Shown in pieces: positions 17,545 through 26,468 of a stretch of DNA of 32,484 nucleotides. Positions within the stretch are counted from its first letter, which is position 1. Each line of letters starts with the position of its first letter. The stretch comes from Stentor coeruleus. Taxonomy: Eukaryota; Ciliophora; Heterotrichea; Heterotrichida; Stentoridae. The position numbers were made by a program, and so were the translations under genes. The notes beneath the pieces are model-generated. The model did no database searches. It had not been told where the DNA came from and was given only the letters and a program-made list of their open reading frames with translations. Where the stretch lies: assembly GCA_001970955.1 (NCBI GenBank), contig MPUH01000837.1, positions 1 through 32,484 of the forward strand. Reading direction: 5' to 3'.

Positions 17545-18822
17545 ATGAGTTATATCCCTTTAGTCGACCGGATGAACTTCACCGTAAAATATCCACAATT
17601 GGAAATTGTAACAACAAATTAGGATTTAACCCAACAGCGTTCAGGTAAAAAACGTTTTGATCTCCATAAAAACGTAGAGTCTTCATATCAACTCTATACC
17701 CCAGTCGATTCAAAATCTTATAATAACGCCCCAGATCAAATCATTCCTGATATAAAAAAACAAGCTTTACAAAACCCAGCTCTTTCTTATAGTCAAAACC
17801 CAGGGATTCATACAACAGACCTACCAGTTTCATATTCGATTTTTTCTAATAAATACTCAAGCAACCCAGAAGGCCAAAAACATTTAGAATCAAGTCAGAC
17901 AACAAAAACCCTACCAAATCCATTGAAAAATCATATCTCAAATCCTAGTTTACAAGAAAAATCAAATAAAAATCCTTACCCTTGGTACCAAGATCCACCT
18001 AAAAATAGAAATCTTAGCCAAGACCCAAGTATTTCTTATGACCCTTATCTAGAAATAACCCAAAAACCTAATAAAAGTTCAGAAAACCCTCAGTTTGTTG
18101 ATGAAATCGACAAACTTCAAGCTGAACTAAAAATGAAAGAAAAAGAAATCTTGAAATATCATGAAATCCTTATAAACAAAGCAAATTCACCACCTCCTGG
18201 GACTACCCACGATGTCTTAAGCAAAATTTCTAAACAAGAATATGACCGACAGAAATTTCTTCAACAACGCATGCAAACATCAAATGATTTAGAATTCCAA
18301 ATGTATGAAAAATATAAAGAAAAACAGCAGGCATTAAGTCAAAAAGATAAAGAACAAATGCAAAGATTAGAAATGCTGAGGATGATGCAAGAAAAAGAAG
18401 CTAAAGAACGTTTAGAGAAACTTATAAGAGCTAAAGAGTATAAAGAACAGTTGGATTTTCAAGCTCAGGTTAAAAAAGTTTTAAATCCAGAAAAACATCA
18501 GAAAAAGTTTGATTTGCAAAAGTTTGAAGGCTTTAGTAACACCTTAACACCCAGTCCAGGACAGGGATCAAGTGTAATTTTGCCGAAGTTTACTAAGAAA
18601 AACCCTAAGACTTTATGTTACAATCCAATAACAGGAGATTCGAAGGATACTTCACAATATGTTTATGGGAGATTTCCTAGAAACAGTGGGGAAAATGAAA
18701 GTACAGGATTTAACGAAAATGCTTATAAAAACATAGAGGAAGATGCTAAAGCAGAAGGGAAAAGCGAAGAAAAGTTTCTTTCTGGATATGGATCTTTAGT
18801 ACTCCAGAACACAAAAAACTAA
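17545..18822 (+). CDS. Coiled-coil protein of unknown function, one 15-nt intron
   Basis: The gene starts with ATG at 17545 (MSYIPLVDRMNFTVKYPQ). A 15-nt intron at 17608-17622 carries the only in-frame stop, and after splicing the frame runs to TAA with 420 residues. Residues ~25-170 are Pro/Ser/Asn/Tyr-rich, and ~170-330 form a coiled coil rich in Lys, Glu, Gln and Met (for example KMKEKEILKYHE, MLRMMQEKEAKER). The C-terminus is basic then acidic, with no recognised domain. Without the intron the start is easily missed, leaving only a truncated frame from a TTG at 17923. A cytoskeletal role is possible but unsupported. Confidence 0.87.
17608..17622 (+). other. 15-nt spliceosomal intron
   Basis: The sequence is GTAACAACAAATTAG, phase 0, between the codons for LEI and DLTQQ. 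It ends in an in-frame TAG that would otherwise close the frame after 25 codons. Length and both splice signals match the two introns of the ankyrin-DHHC gene. Confidence 0.9.
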
Positions 18823-18840
18823 TTACTTAATAACAAAAAC

Positions 18841-18895
18841 CATAAAAAGCTTTTAAAAAAACATAAAAAAACCTTTAAAAACACATAAAAAGCTT
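18841..18895. repeat. Short direct repeat in a convergent 3' spacer
   Basis: CATAAAAAGCTT occurs at 18841-18852 and again at 18884-18895, with related A-rich copies between. It lies between two converging genes and may be simple slippage. Confidence 0.5.
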
Positions 18896-18984
18896 AACTT
18901 CTTACTGAAAAACTTATATTCCAAAGTAAATTTATATAAAAAAAACCTTAGTTAATTATTTAATTGTAGTTAAGACCAATCATA

Positions 18985-19278
18985 CTATACTACACGAAAA
19001 AATTTCTCTACAGGGTCAACAACTTTTCTATTATAATAACAACCTTCATGATACTTTCTATGTACTTGAGGAATAACAACAGTCTTTCTTTTACGTTTTG
19101 TCAAAACAAGGCTTGGGATAAAACTTATATTTCCCCTAGGTTTATTTATAAGCCTTTGTATACTCAAAGGGATTCTTGGACTATGTGGAAGAGAATTACA
19201 TGGGGAAGCACTTGTTCTTGGAGAATTATTAGAGATTTTAATCATCCTTAGTCTAGAAACAGTTAATGCTAAATCCAT
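18985..19278 (-). CDS. Small basic protein of unknown function
   Basis: A 97-residue frame from ATG to TAG. It is strongly basic, with a TKRKRKT cluster (possible nuclear signal) and several SP/TP-like sites (NNSPRTSASP, PHSPRIPLS). Codon content is richer in G and C than the flanking spacers, and the residue mix is not the Phe/Ile/Lys noise of random AT-rich frames, so I take it as real. A plus-strand frame over the same bases (19048-19251) is the weaker reading. I do not recognise the family. It converges on the coiled-coil gene (162 bp) and is divergent from the membrane protein gene. Confidence 0.7.
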   Translation of the reverse strand: MDLALTVSRLRMIKISNNSPRTSASPCNSLPHSPRIPLSIQRLINKPRGNISFIPSLVLTKRKRKTVVIPQVHRKYHEGCYYNRKVVDPVEKFFRVV

Positions 19279-19959
19279 TATAATAAAGGTTTTTGTTTGA
19301 GAAATTAGTTAAAATATGTATGGCTATGAGGATTAATGTTTTGAAAGCTTTTAAGATAATTTTAGGATTAAGGAAATTATCAGTTAGTTTGATGGAGAAA
19401 TCAGAAAAATAATATTTAAAGAATAGGATTTCGGGAATTTAGTTCTGATAAGGAAGATAAGGTTTTTGGTTTATTTGGAAGATGAAGAAATCAGGATTTT
19501 GAAGTATAGGGAAATTATAAGTTTATATGATTTTATAGTTGTTGAAGTTTTGGTATTATGTGAATGATTTCTTAGTATTTAGAAAAATTAGGTAAATTGC
19601 TTTTTAATATGATTTTTATATTTTTTTAGAAAGGTTTTTAGAGTTGCTATTGTGATGTGATATTTTTAATGATAAAGTTTTATGAAGGATAAATGTATAT
19701 AAATAGTGATATTATCTAAATTTTATATTAGGTGAAAAACATTTTTTGATTTAATTTTTGTGCAATTTAGGTTAAAGTTTTTAGTTTATATACTCATAGT
19801 AATTTTATTACACTGAGCTTACTCTTTTATTCTTTATATAAAGCAAAGATTATAATTATTACATTCAAGTCTATATTTTTCTAATATTTATTGCAACTAC
19901 CCTCCCTAAACTTCATAGTTTTTATAATCTAAAAATGTCTTCCTTATAAAAATAAGCAA
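19279..19959. other. AT-rich divergent spacer
   Basis: The + strand is G-rich from ~19290 to 19760, then C/A-rich to the start at 19960. A 30-codon ATG frame at 19320-19412 is within chance expectation. No RNA gene is seen. Confidence 0.6.
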
Positions 19960-20493
19960 ATGAAACCTGAGAATTTATCAAACATAATTTCAAATCAAGG
20001 TTGTCTAGCTCAAGTCCTTGGAGGAGTTCTAATAGTTCTGAGAATCATAATAATCGTCACAATCGGCAGCGACACATTCAATATAATTGCTCAAATCTTA
20101 ATGAGTTCCTTATGCTTTGCCACAGGTTTCCTAGCTAAAAAATCAAACAAAGCCCATTTGCCCAAGTTAGCAAGCCGATATGCTTTTTGGGCATTAATAA
20201 ATTTCTTAGCCTGGACAATTTTAGGCACAATTTGTTCAATACTTCAACTAGTTTATATGTCAAGTTCAACTTTTAATGATAAAACAGGTATTAGCGTCAT
20301 ATTGACAATGTGGTTTACAGTGTTTATTTCAGGATGCATTTTCTTGTATATTTTTCTAAAAGTTGCTAGGGAAAATGCTCAGAATTACTTGTATGGATTA
20401 GAAGAAGTTTGTGATGCGGATAAATGTTTTGATAAGTTTGAGAAACAGAGTGCGAGTTATTTTATGATGGATAAACAAAGGCAGATGAATTAA
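19960..20493 (+). CDS. Four-helix integral membrane protein of unknown function
   Basis: A 177-residue protein ending in TAA. Four hydrophobic segments lie at ~16-36, 40-59, 74-98 and 110-134, with a short N-terminus and a ~45-residue charged C-terminal tail (LEEVCDADKCFDKFEKQ). The 2-3 loop is basic (KKSNKAHLPK), suggesting that it and both termini face the cytosol. There is no signal peptide apart from the first helix. The layout resembles tetraspan families such as MARVEL or tetraspanins in number only. No tetraspanin CCG motif is present, and I do not assign a family. Confidence 0.83.
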   Translation: MKPENLSNIISNQGCLAQVLGGVLIVLRIIIIVTIGSDTFNIIAQILMSSLCFATGFLAKKSNKAHLPKLASRYAFWALINFLAWTILGTICSILQLVYMSSSTFNDKTGISVILTMWFTVFISGCIFLYIFLKVARENAQNYLYGLEEVCDADKCFDKFEKQSASYFMMDKQRQMN

Positions 20494-22068
20494 TTGATTA
20501 GTCAATAGGTTAAATAGGATTTGGCAGAAAATTGAGTTTTTATGGAATTTATGGGTTTTGAAGGAGTTGCGAATGATTTGGAAGGGTGGAAAAGAGTTGA
20601 AGTAGGTTTTATTAAAGTTTGGGTTTGTGTGGAGTTTTTTATAAGGATGATGGATGTGTTTATGTAAAAATGTGCATGTGATTTATATTGTAAAAAATAT
20701 TATAATTTTATCTTGACATAAAACTTTACTGGAAATTCCAATTATTTAAACTTATTCTGATATTTCTAGTTCCTTTCCACAAATTTAATAACAGTTTCAG
20801 CTTCTGCTTCAACTTATAACATATATAAAATACACTTTAAACATAATTTCCTTTAAATACCTTTAGAAATTTTTATCCCATTCATAATCTAAACTATAAA
20901 CTTATTGTCCCGCTGTTTGGAAAATAATTATATACTAATAAAAATTTCTTGATTCTTAATATCGATTAGGTTGTAGAAAAATGATTCAGAGTATATGTTA
21001 TGGGAAATTGGTTAGATTCAAATTAAGGCATTTATTTTAATATAACCTTTTTTTCATCATGAAAAAAGTATTTAAAGGGAAAATTATTATGCTTGAGTAA
21101 ATTCAAGTTTTATTAATGCGAACTATGTATAAGTCTTTGTGGAAAAAAACAAAGTTTGGATAGTTTTTAAGCTAAAGGAATACAAGATTTTTACTTTCCA
21201 AGAAAAGATTAACATTTTTTTACTTGTTGAATATTATGAGTAAGGTCTGATAAGATTTCATTTGGATTTAGATTTGAAAATTCTTTTTTTTGGGAGGATA
21301 AAAAATGAGATTAGAGGGTTTAGGTTTAGAATATATAAGAATTTAGTATTGAATATGCTTTGAAATTTAATTTTTGTAGGATGTTTGTGTAAATTATGAG
21401 TATTATTTATATAAAATCCTAAAGTGTAAATGTTTTGATGGTTTAGTAAAATTTGTATGAAAAAAATTTAGGCTTTAAATATTCAGATGTTAAAGTATTA
21501 CATCTAGATAAAGTATAAAATCGATATATAAAATACCTAAACTGGCCTATTTCATAATTATAAGTATTTTTGCTTTTTTTTTTTACAAGTATCCAACTTG
21601 CTCATAAATTATTTATCCTATATATTTATATTCAAACAATCTTTTCCTACAATAAAAACTAAAAAACTTAATTAATAAAAATCCAATTTGAGTTATACAA
21701 AATGCATATCCTCTAAACATATCCTTGACAATAATCTAATCTTTATATATACCCTAACACCAAATCAAAAAATCAGATCATAATTACAGCAAATAAATTA
21801 AAATTAAAACATTTTAATCCAAACTTTCCACAATCCTTACAAACTAATCAAAACATATCTCATCTTCTCACTAATATTTCATACAAAAAACCCCTATAAA
21901 TCTACATAAATTATCATATAAAACACTACAATTTCTTAAAAGCTCAACAATAATTCCTCATCACAATCAAAGTCACATACTTCATCATTAATCATCATCC
22001 CCTTTTAACACCCTAACACCCAAAACCTTTGAATTCTTCCAGTCATATTTAACGATATAATTAATTAA
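20494..22068. other. Long AT-rich spacer with a double skew pattern
   Basis: This 1.6-kb spacer between two + genes has no supported coding frame. Its + strand runs G-rich (20494-20690; 20581-20640 has 21 G and no C), C-rich (20700-20930), G-rich (20940-21480) and C-rich again (21490-22068). Other spacers switch only once, so an undetected small unit may lie near 20900-21040. Two matches to the heterotrich telomere octamer occur near the right end. Confidence 0.6.
22006..22021 (+). repeat. Two-unit interstitial match to a heterotrich telomere repeat
   Basis: TAACACCCTAACACCC equals two units of a CCCTAACA repeat in permuted form. A further CCCTAACACC lies at 21752-21761. It sits 48 bp before the Fizzy-related start codon in a C-rich tract, so chance or a promoter role is possible. 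Confidence 0.4.
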
Positions 22069-23376
22069 ATGCAGTTAGATTCACCAACGAAGTCAATAGT
22101 AAGAAAAGGCAGTTTAAATGAAAACGACAAATACTCTGAGCGTTTTATCCCAAACCGAACCAGTCTAACCTTTCTAAGCAGTTTCGATAAGCTCAGCGAT
22201 GATAGAATTTTATTAAGCCAAAATTTCGATGAACAGCATGCCGCATATTCAACATTACTACATTCTCAATTATCTCAAGCACCCAATAGCGGATTGTTCC
22301 GCAAAACGCTTTTCAAATTTTCCCCTGAAAGCACAGGAAAAGAAAATCAAGTAGCCGAGCTGGCAAGCGAGGAAATCTACTCCCCTTTGAAATCCCAACG
22401 GAAAATCCCTAAATCACCTTTTAAAGTTCTTGACGCCCCAGCTTTACAAGATGACTTTTATTTAAACCTTCTCGACTGGTCTTGTAGTAACCAGTTAAGT
22501 GTAGGTTTAGGTTCTTGTGTTTACATGTGGAATGCAACTAACTCAAAAGTTACAAAATTATGTGATTTGGGTTTAAATGATTCAGTTACTAGTGTTGCAT
22601 GGTCACAAAACGGGACAAATATATCAGTTGGGACAAACAAAGGGACGATCCTTTTATGGGACGCAACTCGATCTAAACTTATTCGAAGTTTTTCAGGCCA
22701 TACAGGCCGGGTTGGAGCTATGGCTTGGAATAATAGAATTCTAACCTCAGGTTCACGTGATAGACAAATCCTCCATAGAGACATCCGTGCATCAAATGAA
22801 TCAGTAGCCCGTCTTTATGCACATAAACAAGAAGTATGTGGTTTAAAATGGTCATTTGATGATCAACAACTGAGTTCAGGAGGTAACGATAATAAACTTA
22901 TGCTTTGGAATTTACATTCAACACAACCAATAAGTAAATTCTCACAACATACCGCCGCAGTCAAAGCTATGGCCTGGTCACCACATCAACATGGACTTTT
23001 AGCATCAGGAGGTGGTACAGCTGATAGAACAATAAGATATTGGAATACTCTGACAAATGAACAAATACAATGTGTTGATACAGGTTCACAAGTATGTAAT
23101 TTAGTGTTTTCTAAAAATACTAAAGAACTTGTATCTACACATGGGTATTCTTTAAATCAGATTATTTTATGGAAAGATAATGATTATAGCAAAGTTGCTA
23201 CATTGACTGGGCATACATATAGGGTTTTATATTTGGCTATGAGCCCTGATGGGCAGACTGTTGTTACTGGAGCTGGAGATGAAACATTGAGGTTTTGGGA
23301 AATGTTTCAGGATTGTAAAGGACAGGGTGATGATGGAAGGACCTGCCTTTTACCAAGTGCTTATGATTTGCGATAA
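22069..23376 (+). CDS. FZR1: Cdh1/Fizzy-related WD40 activator of the anaphase-promoting complex
   Basis: A 435-residue protein ending in TAA. The N-terminal C-box reads ERFIPNR (24-30), the element that docks on the APC/C. The hallmark lead-in to the propeller is nearly intact (KVLDAPALQDDFYLNLLDWS, ~117-136). About seven WD40 repeats follow (ISVGTNKGTILLWD, LTSGSRDRQILHRD, SSGGNDNKLMLWN, VTGAGDETLRFWE). The match to KVLDAP-LQDDFYLN favours Cdh1/Fizzy-related over Cdc20. The C-terminus is DLR where Cdh1 and Cdc20 usually end in Ile-Arg. By family knowledge it selects D-box and KEN-box substrates for ubiquitination in late mitosis and G1. The symbol is given by family, not proven orthology. 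Confidence 0.95.
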   Translation: MQLDSPTKSIVRKGSLNENDKYSERFIPNRTSLTFLSSFDKLSDDRILLSQNFDEQHAAYSTLLHSQLSQAPNSGLFRKTLFKFSPESTGKENQVAELASEEIYSPLKSQRKIPKSPFKVLDAPALQDDFYLNLLDWSCSNQLSVGLGSCVYMWNATNSKVTKLCDLGLNDSVTSVAWSQNGTNISVGTNKGTILLWDATRSKLIRSFSGHTGRVGAMAWNNRILTSGSRDRQILHRDIRASNESVARLYAHKQEVCGLKWSFDDQQLSSGGNDNKLMLWNLHSTQPISKFSQHTAAVKAMAWSPHQHGLLASGGGTADRTIRYWNTLTNEQIQCVDTGSQVCNLVFSKNTKELVSTHGYSLNQIILWKDNDYSKVATLTGHTYRVLYLAMSPDGQTVVTGAGDETLRFWEMFQDCKGQGDDGRTCLLPSAYDLR

Positions 23377-23904
23377 CAAATGTTCAATTAAGTAATATTA
23401 TCCTTAATATTTCTAGTTTTTTTTAGATGAAGTAGAGAATTTTATTGAGAATATTTCATTTGAGTATTGACCTAGATTTTGGTTGATGATTTTTGGTAAG
23501 AGGATTAATTAGTATGGAAAGATTTTATTATTCCACATTTTATACTTACTTTAGAATATTTTGCAGATAAAATTTCTAGACCTCCAAAAAAAAAAACTGA
23601 TCTCAATACCTTAAATCAAGGATTAATCGAAACTATTCACTTAAAAAAATTCATAAAATCTACGATTAATACCTTAATAATATAATTCTCAAACCCAACT
23701 CTTCACTTTTAACTGGGAAAATTTTGAAAATCTTAATAGCTCATGGGTTGCTGACAGTCAAATCTAACTAAAAAAAAATACAGCCAAAAGCTTTTATTTA
23801 TACTTAAAAACTATAAATTTATTCCTATTATCAAATCAAGCAAAAAGGTCAAGCGAATCATCAGACATTTTTAAATTCTATTACCATTGCAAACCTTATT
23901 ATTA
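23377..23904. other. AT-rich spacer between converging genes
   Basis: The + strand is G-rich to ~23540 and C/A-rich from ~23560 to 23900. For both neighbours the strand leaving the 3' end is therefore G-rich. No frame or RNA gene is seen. Confidence 0.6.
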
Positions 23905-25092
23905 TTAAATTTCCCCAAACACTACTCTTTGCCGCCTAGGTTTTTTCTCACTAAAAGACTTATACATAATTGAAACTTCTGAACTTCTTTTTGGTTTTTT
24001 GGTTAGGATAAAATCTTGCTCAAGTTCTTCTGGGATTTCTGGGATTAAATTAAGACTTCTCAAACACTGTCTTTTTAATGGAGACATTTGTGGTTTTATA
24101 TCCAAATTTCTAGGTGTAAAAGCTATAAGTGCTTTATTCCCAATACGTAAAAGTACATCTTTTAACATATCATAACTTAATCGATCATATTGTTTATAGC
24201 TTCGAATGTTATGAAAAAGCAAAAGCATACATGAAAATATCAAAAAAGTTCTTATTGATTTGGAATTTACATGATTTAACCTTTCAATAAAAACTTCAAC
24301 AGCAAACAAACAAAAAATCCTCGACCTACAAGCATAAGTTTCAGGAAAAGATGTGACAAAAGTAAAAACCCCAACAAAAAACACATAAAAAATTATTGAA
24401 TTCAAATCCCAAATTTCTAAAAGTATTGTTTCTTGCATATAACTGATTTCTGAAATACTTTTATATAGTTTATTAAACCATTTTCCAATAAACTCTTGTT
24501 GTTTGTTCATTTCAGCTTGAAATTGTTTACTAGAATTCATGAAATCCAAAGCAAAATCTTGGATTTCGTCTCTACTATTAATCAATTCAGCTTGTAGTTC
24601 TTTATGTAGTTCAATAGATTTTATTACAGAAACATGTAAGTCTTCTTGTTTTAAAGAAATTGAGTTTATTATTTGTTGAGATTCTTGGATAGATTGTAAG
24701 GATATTTCAGAGACTTGAGCTAAGGATTTTATAGTGTTTTGGGTTTTTTGCTGCCAAGACCTGAAACTAACGTATACACATATATCAAAACTATGTGTAA
24801 AAAATTGAGTATAAGCGATGTAGCTGTTTGAATCAAGTTCGCAGCCTTTACCGATTTCACAAGTTATTTCTTTAAGCCCAAGTCGTTTCAGGTGGCAATT
24901 TGTCAGCTTAGCTGCGAATAGAGATTGAGTATTTTCATCCATTTCCTCACAGGCTGGGATCATTAAGTCGATAGCTTTTTCCCAGCAGCCTCCGCTATTT
25001 TTAAAGACTTCATAATGCAGTTTTCCGTTTTCAATTCTTTCTTTTAAAGGTTCTAATTCGAGAGCAGTTGCAAAAACTAAGAGAAATATCAT
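23905..25092 (-). CDS. Kar5/GEX1/Brambleberry-like nuclear fusion protein
   Basis: A 395-residue protein ending in TAA. A short hydrophobic start (MIFLLVFATA) looks like a signal peptide. A Cys-containing ectodomain follows (Cys 36, 48, 66, 78, 84, 105) with the family order GGCWEKAIDL ... PACEEM ... FAAKLTNCHLK ... TQFFTHSFDICVYVSFRSWQQKT. This is the conserved head of the Kar5/GEX1/Brambleberry family. Residues ~120-215 are a coiled coil, and hydrophobic segments occur at ~231-248, ~255-270 and ~278-294, ahead of a basic Arg-rich tail (KKPRRQRVV). By family knowledge these proteins act at the nuclear envelope in membrane fusion between gamete nuclei. In a ciliate that would be fusion of pronuclei in conjugation, so expression should be conjugation-specific. 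The family call rests on motif order recognised by eye. Confidence 0.82.
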   Translation of the reverse strand: MIFLLVFATALELEPLKERIENGKLHYEVFKNSGGCWEKAIDLMIPACEEMDENTQSLFAAKLTNCHLKRLGLKEITCEIGKGCELDSNSYIAYTQFFTHSFDICVYVSFRSWQQKTQNTIKSLAQVSEISLQSIQESQQIINSISLKQEDLHVSVIKSIELHKELQAELINSRDEIQDFALDFMNSSKQFQAEMNKQQEFIGKWFNKLYKSISEISYMQETILLEIWDLNSIIFYVFFVGVFTFVTSFPETYACRSRIFCLFAVEVFIERLNHVNSKSIRTFLIFSCMLLLFHNIRSYKQYDRLSYDMLKDVLLRIGNKALIAFTPRNLDIKPQMSPLKRQCLRSLNLIPEIPEELEQDFILTKKPKRSSEVSIMYKSFSEKKPRRQRVVFGEI

Positions 25093-25376
25093 TATTAGGC
25101 ATTAACTTGGGGATTTTAATTTAAAATCTAAACCGGGATTTCATGACTGTTAGGATATATGCTCATGTATGATTTAAAATTGTATTGAAATATTGGAGAA
25201 AGGGTTTGAGATTTTAATTACTGAAATTATGGACTGATGATTTTATGTGAGGCTGGGGGAGTGAAAAATAAATTATTATTTAATATAGGAAATTGAAGAA
25301 ATAGGTGAATAAATGATGTTTTTAACTATAAATAAGAGTTTGAAAATAAACTGATTTTTTGTTTAAGTGATTTAAT

Positions 25377-26468
25377 TTAAACAGTATCATTAAAAATAAT
25401 TTCTTTAACTGCATCAATATCCATTTCCAAATCTAAAAATCCCCAATCAAAAGGTTTCAAGGCCAAAGGTTCATCCTGCGGAAAATGCAAATCTCTAAAA
25501 AACTCATGTTCCAAACACTCTTTAGCTGTGATTCTTTTTTCTTCTTCAAACTCTAGCATCTTCTTAACTAAATCTAAAGCATAATGATTATTATTTTCAG
25601 TAATTGTTTCAATATCAATATGTTGAAATTTTCGTATTTTATAATTTTTTGGCTGTACAAGTATTGTATCTAATCTATATCCATAAGTATTTTTTCTATT
25701 ATAATTTTCACTTCCTTCAACAAAGTCATTTATTATCATAAAATCTTTAATCCTACGCAACTGATCCTGAAAATCTTGTCCTGGAAAAAGGGGTGTACGG
25801 ATTATCATTTCAACTAATATACACCCCGCACTCCAAATATCAGCTTTTGTTCCAATATTTGAATAATCATCATTAAAATTCAATACTTCAGGAGCTTGAT
25901 ACCAGCGTAAATACGTATTATCAGTAATTTCAAAACACTTTACACAAGGTCCTTCAGGTTTTGAATATAAAAAATTGTATATTTTAATATCTTCATTAGA
26001 ATTTAATAGAATATTTGATGGACTTAACCCTAAATGAGCAATATTAGCTGAATGTAAATAAACTAAAGTTCTAATCAATTGATACATAAAAAACTGAACA
26101 TGTTCTATTGTTAAATTCATCTGAGAATTTATGATTTTTTTTAAGCTAGTTTCCATATTTTCACTGATTATGCATAAAGATTGTTTAAAGTTTGAAAATG
26201 CGATTTGGTAAATTGGCAGGATACCATCGTGATGAAGGGTTTTTCTGATTTTGATTTCTTTGAGGAGATTTAGAGAAGTTTGAAGGTCGGTGAATGGATT
26301 TTGTGATATTTTTATTGAGACTTTTTGTAAAGTTTCTCGATCTTCTGCTAGTATTCTTAGACCAGATGAGGTATGAGAGAGAAATTTTTTTTTGTGGTAG
26401 TTTTTGTTGAGTATAAAATATTTTCCATCTAAATCAAACTTGCTATTTCCTTCTGAAAAATTATCCAT
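25377..26468 (-). CDS. MAPK-like pseudokinase
   Basis: A 363-residue protein, essentially one kinase domain, ending in TAA. Fold-keeping motifs remain: VAIK-type Lys 53 (VSIKIS), helix-C Glu 71, SNILL with Asn 152, WYQAPE (189-194), and DIWSAGCI (from Asp 210). The catalytic loop reads HLGLSPSN instead of HRDLKPSN, so HRD is HLG (145-147) and the catalytic Asp is lost. The DFG motif reads NFL (165-167), so the metal-binding Asp is lost too. The Gly-rich loop is degenerate. RWYQAPE and the ~28-residue insert after it point to the MAPK/CMGC group, where TEY-type activation residues are replaced (TDN). It should be inactive as an enzyme and may act as a scaffold or allosteric partner. The frame is intact, so it is not a decayed gene. 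Confidence 0.9.
   Translation of the reverse strand: MDNFSEGNSKFDLDGKYFILNKNYHKKKFLSHTSSGLRILAEDRETLQKVSIKISQNPFTDLQTSLNLLKEIKIRKTLHHDGILPIYQIAFSNFKQSLCIISENMETSLKKIINSQMNLTIEHVQFFMYQLIRTLVYLHSANIAHLGLSPSNILLNSNEDIKIYNFLYSKPEGPCVKCFEITDNTYLRWYQAPEVLNFNDDYSNIGTKADIWSAGCILVEMIIRTPLFPGQDFQDQLRRIKDFMIINDFVEGSENYNRKNTYGYRLDTILVQPKNYKIRKFQHIDIETITENNNHYALDLVKKMLEFEEEKRITAKECLEHEFFRDLHFPQDEPLALKPFDWGFLDLEMDIDAVKEIIFNDTV

Noticed and set aside
17315..17548. 77-codon plus-strand frame
   Set aside because: It begins at TTG, is Lys/Leu/Asn noise, and overlaps the true ATG of the coiled-coil gene at 17545.
19048..19251. 67-codon plus-strand frame
   Set aside because: It overlaps the longer minus-strand basic protein, which fits the skew layout and composition better.
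19320..19412. 30-codon ATG frame in the divergent spacer
   Set aside because: The length is expected by chance in a C-poor tract, and no other signal supports it.
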